Shown in pieces: positions 6,356 through 10,587 of a DNA stretch of 10,587 bases. How positions within the stretch are numbered: the stretch's first letter is position 1; every line of letters begins with the position of its first letter. The notes beneath the pieces were generated by a model. The model made no database searches and had not been told where the DNA came from. It saw only the letters and a program-made list of their open reading frames with translations. The DNA is from a bacterium (GTDB lineage Bacteria; Patescibacteriota; Saccharimonadia; Saccharimonadales; UBA4665). Where the stretch lies: contig JAJYKI010000018.1 in NCBI GenBank assembly GCA_021788675.1, forward strand, positions 1 to 10,587, written 5' to 3'. The translations under genes were made by a program, and so were the position numbers.

Positions 6356-6688
6356 ATGAATCAACTAGGCTTGAGACACAAACACGAGCATTCGTCTGGG
6401 CATAATTATCATCACAATAGTTCATACCTAGTATTTCTAGACAAGCTTACTTTCGTAGCTGGTGTTATTGGCCCTTTTACTGTACTCCCGCAAATATACA
6501 CCATATATATTCAGCATAACGCCAACGGTGTATCGATGGCTACTTGGTTACTCATATTTATCGTTACTTTCCCGTGGATTTTATATGGCATCGCCCACAA
6601 GGATAAAAGCATCATGGTAAGCTTTTCGTTATGGGAGGTGGTGAATATGGCAGTAGTAATCGGAGTTGCAGTCTATGGCAAGAGCTGA
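6356..6688 (+). CDS. SemiSWEET/PQ-loop family small transporter with His-rich N-terminus
   Basis: The 110-residue protein has three membrane helices (about 30-51, 61-79, 86-107) in the order of a single PQ-loop/MtN3 unit. Helix 1 carries the hallmark Pro-Gln, FTVLPQIYTIY (P45-Q46), followed by the family-typical NANGVSMATWLL. SemiSWEETs work as dimers and passively carry sugars. Substrate here is unknown, and sugar transport is family-based inference. The 23 residues before helix 1 hold six histidines (8, 10, 12, 16, 19, 20), which is unusual for the family and might bind a metal. The gene converges with the next minus-strand gene, five bases between stops, and ends in TGA, showing that UGA is a stop here. 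Confidence 0.8.
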   Translation: MNQLGLRHKHEHSSGHNYHHNSSYLVFLDKLTFVAGVIGPFTVLPQIYTIYIQHNANGVSMATWLLIFIVTFPWILYGIAHKDKSIMVSFSLWEVVNMAVVIGVAVYGKS

Positions 6689-6693
6689 TTCAT

Positions 6694-7329
6694 TTATTGA
6701 GGCAAGCGCTGTCCTACCGGTATCGAACTCGTATTATCTATAACATTTTGACGGCTTATCGATTCAATGCTACCGCTAAGAAAATCAGATGCCTTACCAG
6801 GTTTTAATATCGAACTGTAGTACGCACCCGTCTTAAGTAAATTATTATTACTGTTTTTCAACACACAATATTGAAGACCCGGAACTGTAGCTGAAGGACT
6901 GTACGGGTCTATGAGGACCACTTGCGGATATTTTGAATTACTGCCTTCTACATATCCTTCCATAAATACATTCGTATTAACCCGGTCAACGATTGGGTTT
7001 TCAATAATAATATTTGTCCTTCCATAACACGCTAGCTGACCGGCCATGAACATCATAGGCATACCATAAACGATTGACTTTTGAACCATTTCCTCCTGTT
7101 TAACAATCCTACCATCTGACCTAATGCTCGAGTCAGAATTTGTGGGCGGATAAGAAAACGTCCGGGGAATCGACGTGCTTTTAGATTGATTATCCTGACT
7201 TGATCGTGAACTATATGTATTGTTTATATACATACCCGTTGTCAAACCAATCGACGCCACAGCGATTTTGCCAGCATTCCACCAAAACTTGTTTTCAACA
7301 CGCTGTAAAGACGAATTTTCGTAAGCCAT
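6694..7329 (-). CDS. Hypothetical membrane-anchored extracellular protein, 211 residues
   Basis: No family was recognised. A 17-residue N-terminus with charged residues leads into one membrane segment (about 18-35, AGKIAVASIGLTTGMYI), followed by a Ser-rich linker (38-75) typical of an extracellular stalk. The outer part (about 85-211) looks like a small globular domain with two cysteines (C101, C145) that may form a disulfide bond. Conspicuous pieces are VVLIDPYSPSATVPGLQYC and GAYYSSILKPGK. The start is good: AAGGA five bases before the ATG, in a 13-base leader behind a full promoter. It precedes no gene in operon order, but lies just downstream of another anchored protein on the same strand, so the two may belong to one surface system. 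Confidence 0.75.
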   Translation of the reverse strand: MAYENSSLQRVENKFWWNAGKIAVASIGLTTGMYINNTYSSRSSQDNQSKSTSIPRTFSYPPTNSDSSIRSDGRIVKQEEMVQKSIVYGMPMMFMAGQLACYGRTNIIIENPIVDRVNTNVFMEGYVEGSNSKYPQVVLIDPYSPSATVPGLQYCVLKNSNNNLLKTGAYYSSILKPGKASDFLSGSIESISRQNVIDNTSSIPVGQRLPQ

Positions 7330-7348
7330 CAGTATCCTTAATAAATAT

Positions 7349-7377
7349 ATTGTATAACTTTTAGTAATTTATTACAA
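7349..7377 (-). promoter_or_regulatory. Promoter of the 6694-7329 gene
   Basis: On the minus strand TTGTAA (7377-7372), a 17-base spacer and TACAAT (7354-7349) predict a start near 7342. The resulting 13-base leader contains AAGGA (7339-7335), five bases before the ATG. Confidence 0.55.
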
Positions 7378-7392
7378 ATGGAGTAGGTTTCA

Positions 7393-7405
7393 CCCTAATA
7401 TAGGG
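7393..7405. terminator. Small hairpin after the restored end of the 7468-8307 gene
   Basis: CCCTA-ATA-TAGGG is a five-pair hairpin lying ten bases past the TAA at 7415 that ends the frame-restored protein. No T-run follows on the minus strand, so it would be a weak terminator or only a 3' end-protecting structure. Confidence 0.25.
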
Positions 7406-7414
7406 CTTGTTTGT

Positions 7415-7548
7415 TTAATTGGCGCCAAGCTGAGCAAGAAACTGCTGACCTATTTGCGGTTGTGGCCCTAAACAGCGACCGCCAGTGTCACTGGCCGTAC
7501 ACCCGACAGGCTTATCTGGAATATTAAGCCAAAAACCTTGGACGTTTC
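7415..7548 (-). pseudogene. Out-of-frame C-terminal part of the 7468-8307 gene
   Basis: In the -1 frame the minus strand reads NVQGFWLNIPDKPVG, then a short loop with two cysteines (CTASDTGGRC), then GPQPQIGQQFLAQLGAN and a TAA at 7417-7415. This is a far more protein-like ending than the one in the open frame. Adding one base in the GGG run at 7548-7550 joins the frames and gives a 297-residue protein. Either the base is missing in this assembly or the gene carries a true frameshift. Confidence 0.6.
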
Positions 7549-8307
7549 CCAGAACGGATTAGCATCAGACACCAGTTGTGCGGGGGACGGAATACCGGCA
7601 TGGGGATTAGTCGACAAACCAGATAAGATAATTACCGTCGGATCAACTGCCTTAATAGCACTGACAATCGGCAAAACCTTACTGTCATACTCACTTACAC
7701 TCGACTGTGATTCCTGAGCCTGAATATCTACGATATCAGCATACTGCGCGATTTGTGGCACCAAGCTACTCGACCCCGGCGTAGCTATTAAAGTTAGACC
7801 ACGGCCGTGAGATAATGTAAACGCTTTTTGGTAATAAAGCACCGGATTAGCCTGCTCGTTCACTGGTGTTTCAGACCACTTCTCGTTGTCATATAGAACA
7901 GCTTTAACGCCCGCCGGTAATTGGTTATTTAAAATAGCTTCACTCAGGCTGGCTTCACTTGCAAAATAAGCCGTCTTAATAATATTTAAACCGACAGTGG
8001 AAGCGGACAGGTAACTAGTAGCATTATAATTAACATAAATCGTATCATTGATGAGCGCCTCCTTAGCCTGAACATAGTTAGACATTTCATCAAGCACTTT
8101 CGAGCTCATTATCCAATATCTGGTTCTTGTAGCTGTTCCTGCACCAGTCGCACTTCCAGCAGATGATTGTGCGTTATTTGCTACAGCATTAACGCCAGTA
8201 GGATTAGCTTTTTCCAGTCTAACGTTATACCGCGCAATGCCATATACAACAGCAATCAGGATTACGATTGATAAAAATGTCACCAGGACTTTAAATTTTA
8301 TAGCCAC
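7468..8307 (-). CDS. Membrane-anchored extracellular protein, TIM-barrel-like, C-terminus frameshifted
   Basis: The open frame encodes 279 residues. Residues 4-26 form a membrane anchor (VLVTFLSIVILIAVVYGI), followed by an Ala/Ser/Gly/Thr linker (about 37-62) and an outer domain. Alternating strand and helix segments (VKAVLYDNEKW, GLTLIATPG, ADIVDIQAQ, PTVIILSGLSTNP) suggest a TIM-barrel of the glycosidase kind, but no catalytic pair can be named and the function is unknown. The last 26 residues, after W253, look wrong for the fold, whereas another frame continues sensibly; see the tail feature at 7415-7548. The start is GTG at 8307, three bases after a predicted transcript start, without SD. 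It is transcribed divergently from the kinase-like gene. Confidence 0.75.
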   Translation of the reverse strand: MAIKFKVLVTFLSIVILIAVVYGIARYNVRLEKANPTGVNAVANNAQSSAGSATGAGTATRTRYWIMSSKVLDEMSNYVQAKEALINDTIYVNYNATSYLSASTVGLNIIKTAYFASEASLSEAILNNQLPAGVKAVLYDNEKWSETPVNEQANPVLYYQKAFTLSHGRGLTLIATPGSSSLVPQIAQYADIVDIQAQESQSSVSEYDSKVLPIVSAIKAVDPTVIILSGLSTNPHAGIPSPAQLVSDANPFWETSKVFGLIFQISLSGVRPVTLAVAV

Positions 8308-8316
8308 TGATGTCTG

Positions 8317-8322
8317 ATTATA
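8317..8322 (-). promoter_or_regulatory. -10 box of the 7468-8307 gene
   Basis: TATAAT on the minus strand predicts a start at about 8310, three bases before the GTG start codon. It supports both the GTG start and a nearly leaderless mRNA. No -35 was recognised. Confidence 0.5.
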
Positions 8323-8459
8323 TTTAAATTAATCAAATTTACTATTGTCTGCATTTAAGTTATATCAACTTCTTCCTAGAAAGCCTCTATCTATGACAAA
8401 CAGAACTTCTGCTTTTTGTGTGCATCAAAATCATTCTGTCAATCAATATCGTAAAAAGC

Positions 8460-8487
8460 TTGAGCTTATAAGCATATGGAGTATAAA
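8460..8487 (+). promoter_or_regulatory. Promoter of the kinase-like gene
   Basis: TTGAGC (8460-8465), a 16-base spacer and TATAAA (8482-8487) predict a start near 8494, four bases before the ATG at 8498. It favours that ATG over the longer TTG-started reading frame from 8345. Confidence 0.45.
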
Positions 8488-8497
8488 TATATATAGT

Positions 8498-9001
8498 ATG
8501 AGCTTAACGATAAGTAAGCCTGAGGTCAAGAGCCACGTTATTGGCTTGTGTGGACCTATGGATAGTGGCGTACATATAGCTGCGCAACACCTAGCCGATC
8601 GGGGTTTCAGCCATTTTGAGATACGGTCGGCAAACACATCAGCCAGCGGATTTGAAACGACTGACTTTTTTTCAGGCGATCACTTAGACAAATGGCTCAA
8701 TTCTTTTAGCGAGCCACAGTCCAAATTAGTCATTAGCGGACTGTCACAAATCCTACAAGCGCAACACATCAAAGAAGTCGGTGGCAAAATAGTGTTCATA
8801 GATTCAGATCCCACAATTCGGCGCTCGAGATTTTTGGGTCACATCAGTCTTGATGACATGGAAAACTTAAAACCAATCATTAAAAACGAAAGTGATTTGG
8901 CTAAGATTAGGCAACTGCACGACGTGGTGTTATTGAATAACGGAACAAAACAAAACCTATTCGGCTGGCTAGACTATTTGTTGAACAAGGAAATAATCTA
9001 A
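8498..9001 (+). CDS. Nucleotide/dephospho-CoA kinase-like protein with degenerate P-loop
   Basis: The 167-residue protein has the outline of a small NMP-kinase or dephospho-CoA-kinase-type fold. The N-terminal strand and loop VIGLCGPMDSG (residues 14-24) occupy the Walker A place. A later strand and turn, KIVFIDSDPTIRRSR, resembles the VxFVDAxxxxRxxR of these kinases. The end, DVVLLNNGTKQNLFGWLDYLL, is like their typical closing xxNNGxxxxL. The usual SGK[ST] is SGVH here, so the phosphate-binding Lys and the Ser/Thr are lost, and catalysis is doubtful. It could be a binding or regulatory relative. I chose ATG 8498 because the domain begins just after it and a promoter abuts it. The frame is open back to a TTG at 8345, with an ATG at 8393. 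It converges with the reductase gene, six bases between stops. Confidence 0.65.
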   Translation: MSLTISKPEVKSHVIGLCGPMDSGVHIAAQHLADRGFSHFEIRSANTSASGFETTDFFSGDHLDKWLNSFSEPQSKLVISGLSQILQAQHIKEVGGKIVFIDSDPTIRRSRFLGHISLDDMENLKPIIKNESDLAKIRQLHDVVLLNNGTKQNLFGWLDYLLNKEII

Positions 9002-9007
9002 GCCCGT

Positions 9008-9721
9008 CTAATAGCCGGGAAACTCTTCGCTTCTAATACTATCTTCGTCGACATCCATAGTAATTAGCAAATTACGCATAGCCTTAACCATATCTTCTGG
9101 ACCCGACAAATAATATATCGGCGAATTTATATTAGTCACATATCTTTTAACCATTGCCTCATCGATGCGTCCGCGTTCAGAATTCCAGTCATCCGGAGTA
9201 AATGCAGTCAAAGTTTCAATGTACTTAAAATTAGGATTGTCCTGAGCCAACTGCGCAAAATCCTCAACAAACGGAATGTCTATAAATTTACGATTAGCCT
9301 GAATCAAGATCAAATCATAATTACTTTGGTCATGCAATGCCTGTGCTATCATACTCCTAACGGGTGTTATGCCTATGCCACCAATAAGAAATACGGCTGG
9401 CTTATTGGTATCTTTATGCAGAGTAAAATTACCGAATGGACCGTCGATCTCCACAATCGTACCATTAGACATGTCATGCAAAGTCGTTTTAAAAACACTA
9501 CCCCTTAATCTGGTAGCAACAATTAGTTCAGTTTCGTATGGCGCGGATGCAATTGAAAGAGTTCTGGTATTACCTTTAGTGTCCGTCTCTTGTGGATCAA
9601 TCAGAGTTAAATCGATTGTCTGACCAGGGCGAAATTCAAAACCCTCCGGTTTACTAAAATAAAAAGCCATTGTCCCATCGGCAATTTCTCGTTTTCTAAT
9701 CAGATTTGTTTTATAACTCAT
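9008..9721 (-). CDS. Stand-alone FNR-type flavin (FAD)/NAD(P)H oxidoreductase
   Basis: This 237-residue cytoplasmic protein has the two domains of the ferredoxin-NADP+ reductase family. Residues 1-100 form the flavin barrel with RTLS (53-56), the RxYS-type FAD signature, and GPFG (94-97). Residues 105-237 bind NAD(P)H, with GGIGITP (114-120) and SGPEDMV (206-212), and the protein ends in the family-like EEFPGY. It should pass electrons between NAD(P)H and an acceptor. No [2Fe-2S] ferredoxin domain is fused or encoded nearby, so the partner is unknown. The length fits a bare reductase module. The ATG is preceded by AGGGAGAAG, a good SD, about six bases away. It is divergent from metK. Confidence 0.9.
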   Translation of the reverse strand: MSYKTNLIRKREIADGTMAFYFSKPEGFEFRPGQTIDLTLIDPQETDTKGNTRTLSIASAPYETELIVATRLRGSVFKTTLHDMSNGTIVEIDGPFGNFTLHKDTNKPAVFLIGGIGITPVRSMIAQALHDQSNYDLILIQANRKFIDIPFVEDFAQLAQDNPNFKYIETLTAFTPDDWNSERGRIDEAMVKRYVTNINSPIYYLSGPEDMVKAMRNLLITMDVDEDSIRSEEFPGY

Positions 9722-9752
9722 AACTTCTCCCTAATTGTTTTATATATTTACT

Positions 9753-9767
9753 ATCCTAAGGATTATA
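9753..9767 (-). promoter_or_regulatory. -10 box of the reductase gene with overlapping palindrome
   Basis: TATAAT on the minus strand (9767-9762) predicts a start near 9755 and a 34-base leader holding the SD. A perfect palindrome, ATCCT-A-AGGAT (9753-9763), covers the start site and part of the -10, the position of a repressor operator. The -35 is weak. Confidence 0.4.
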
Positions 9768-9795
9768 GACAATATAACCTGGTAAAAATATTATT

Positions 9796-9826
9796 TTGCT
9801 AAATTCAAAAGGGCTGCTAGTATAAT
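9796..9826 (+). promoter_or_regulatory. metK: Promoter of the metK riboswitch transcript
   Basis: TATAAT (9821-9826) is a consensus -10, and TTGCTA (9796-9801) is the best -35, at a long 19-base spacing. The predicted start near 9833 lies just before the first strand of the riboswitch P1 stem, as expected. Confidence 0.6.
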
Positions 9827-9835
9827 AATGTTAAC

Positions 9836-9967
9836 AATTTAAGTATCAAGAGAGTAGCGAGAGTACTAGCTCGAAGACCTACCAGCAACCTACATTTAAA
9901 ACGGTAAGGTGCTAAGCCTAGCCCGGCATCATCGGGAAGGATATGACAAATTAACTCGTATCCTTTC
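9836..9967 (+). promoter_or_regulatory. SAM-I (S-box) riboswitch with antiterminator, metK leader
   Basis: This RNA aligns along its length with known S-box leaders. It has the motifs TATCAAGAGA (9844-9853), CAGCAACC (9883-9890) and AAGGTGCTAA (9906-9915). Helices: P1 pairs AATTT..GTATC (9836-9847) with GATAT..AAATT (9940-9952). P2 pairs GTAG/CTAC (9854-9857, 9879-9882) and CGAG/CTCG (9858-9861, 9870-9873). P3 pairs ACC-TAC with GTA-a-GGT (9888-9893, 9904-9910). P4 pairs CCCG/CGGG (9922-9925, 9933-9936). The pseudoknot is CTAG (9866-9869) with CTAG (9918-9921). With SAM bound, P1 holds 9940-9944. Without it, 9935-9945 can pair with 9957-9967 and block the terminator. The predicted logic is off when SAM is high. 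Confidence 0.93.
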
Positions 9968-9992
9968 TAACTTGCCAGAAAGGATATTTTTT
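9959..9992 (+). terminator. Riboswitch-controlled terminator that also contains the metK SD
   Basis: TATCCTTTCT (9959-9968) and AGAAAGGATA (9977-9986) form a perfect ten-pair stem with an eight-base loop, followed by six T residues (9987-9992) and then the ATG of metK. The 3' arm includes AAAGGA (9979-9984), eight bases before the ATG, so the same hairpin would both stop transcription and hide the ribosome site on any read-through RNA. Confidence 0.9.
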
Positions 9993-10587
9993 ATGTCAAA
10001 ATATACAACCGCTGAGAGTGTTTCGCCAAAACATCCGGATAAAATATGTGATCAAATTTCTGATGCCATATTGGACGCATACCTTAAAGAGGACCCAAAT
10101 AGCCGAGTGGCGATCGATGTGGCCGGAGGCCACAAACAAATCTTTGTAACTGGTGAGATAACCTCCAAAGCCAAGAATGTAGATATTGCAAAGATAATTA
10201 ACAGATTAGCTGGTAACATTCAACTGGTTACCAGCCTGTCCAAGCAAAGTCCGGAAATCGCCCAGGGCGTAGATATTGGTGGCGCTGGAGACCAAGGTGT
10301 AATGGTTGGATTCGCCACTAATGAGACCGAAGAACTTTTACCATTGGAAGTAATTTTATCCAGACAATTGAATCAATATTTGTACTCAATCTGGCCCTTT
10401 GACGGCAAAACCCAGATCACATTGAAAGATGGATTGATTACATCAGCCGTTGCCAGTTTCCAGAATGCACCCGGCAATCAACTGGCCGACGCGGTCAATG
10501 GGTGGATAGACAAGCAGGGCACCTTGCGCCACAGGCAAGAATTTAAGCTCTTTGCCAATCCGGCCGGCGATTGGCAAATTGGCGGAT
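9993..10587 (+). CDS. metK: S-adenosylmethionine synthetase, N-terminal part (cut by window end)
   Basis: The enzyme makes S-adenosylmethionine from methionine and ATP in the cytoplasm, supplying the cell's methyl donor. The first 198 codons are visible, with HPDKICDQISDA (residues 14-25, the ATP/metal-binding His and Asp), VTGEIT (52-57), GAGDQG (97-102) and a P-loop-like region near GDWQIGG at the edge. Spacing between motifs is shorter than in E. coli MetK by roughly 20 residues before GAGDQG and some 30 between it and the P-loop, so this is a compact form. The ATG is fixed by AAAGGA in the terminator stem. Expression should be shut off by SAM through the leader riboswitch. Confidence 0.95.
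   Translation, partial: MSKYTTAESVSPKHPDKICDQISDAILDAYLKEDPNSRVAIDVAGGHKQIFVTGEITSKAKNVDIAKIINRLAGNIQLVTSLSKQSPEIAQGVDIGGAGDQGVMVGFATNETEELLPLEVILSRQLNQYLYSIWPFDGKTQITLKDGLITSAVASFQNAPGNQLADAVNGWIDKQGTLRHRQEFKLFANPAGDWQIGG

Noticed and set aside
6074..6364. Minus-strand open frame of 96 codons
   Set aside because: It is antisense to the 5856-6332 gene and overlaps the start of the SemiSWEET-like gene; no SD or promoter supports it.
6686..6688. Recoded UGA (as Gly or Trp), as in some other CPR lineages
   Set aside because: TGA cleanly ends the SemiSWEET-like gene, five bases before a convergent stop, and no gene here needs UGA read-through.
7544..7550. Programmed -1 ribosomal frameshift at the minus-strand heptamer GGGAAAC
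   Set aside because: The heptamer looks like a slippery site, but the incoming frame reads TGG GAA ACG rather than GGA AAC, so the tRNAs would not re-pair well after a -1 slip, and no strong downstream structure is evident. A lost G is simpler.
8345..8497. Longer N-terminus of the kinase-like gene from TTG 8345 or ATG 8393
   Set aside because: No SD precedes either start, the extra residues do not resemble a domain, and a promoter sits just before ATG 8498, where the conserved domain begins.
9326..9623. Two plus-strand open frames
   Set aside because: They lie opposite the well-supported FNR-type reductase, whose motifs are clear on the minus strand.

Overview
The window looks like chromosome from a small-genome, AT-rich bacterium of the Candidate Phyla Radiation, most likely Candidatus Saccharibacteria (TM7). 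The reasons are indirect. Compact single genes alternate between strands, many encode lineage-type hypothetical or membrane-anchored proteins, and several genes have a -10 box right against the start codon. MetK is compact, and UGA is used as an ordinary stop (for example at the end of the SemiSWEET-like gene). No taxonomic marker such as rRNA is present, so this placement is inference.

Layout, left to right. Positions 1-32 hold the first ten codons of a minus-strand gene that leaves the window, possibly a transposase or HTH protein. Its ribosome binding site lies in a long hairpin (33-83). Positions 84-297 hold no gene but contain a good promoter followed by a GC-rich hairpin that may be a small RNA or leader. 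Then come an AAA+-like P-loop ATPase of unknown role (298-1149, +), the isoprenyl transferase UppS (1229-1942, +), a Nudix hydrolase (1963-2415, -), a DUF1905/YdeI (OmdA) protein (2500-3063, +), a membrane-anchored surface protein with four paired-cysteine repeats (3078-3626, -), a broken gene remnant (3763-4007, +), a CDF-like membrane protein (3991-4656, -), two unrecognised cytoplasmic proteins (4764-5720 and 5856-6332, +), a SemiSWEET/PQ-loop protein with a His-rich N-terminus (6356-6688, +), two membrane-anchored extracellular proteins (6694-7329 and 7468-8307, -), a nucleotide-kinase-like protein with a lost Walker A lysine (8498-9001, +), a stand-alone FNR-type flavin reductase (9008-9721, -), and the first half of metK (9993-10587, +) behind a SAM-I riboswitch.

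The most solid regulatory structure is the SAM-I (S-box) riboswitch of metK. It has conserved core motifs, a pseudoknot that still pairs as CUAG with CUAG, an antiterminator, and an intrinsic terminator whose 3' arm also carries the Shine-Dalgarno sequence. The two most interesting coding anomalies are an apparent single-base deletion in the 7468-8307 gene, which cuts off a sensible C-terminus that continues to 7415 in another frame, and a frameshifted gene fragment hidden in the otherwise empty 3627-3990 gap.

The genes do not form one pathway or an obvious operon; most appear to have their own promoter. Themes are envelope building (UppS and three anchored extracellular proteins), small-molecule transport (CDF-like, SemiSWEET), nucleotide clean-up (Nudix, kinase-like), and SAM supply under SAM feedback. 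I see no CRISPR array, tRNA, rRNA or clear defence system.
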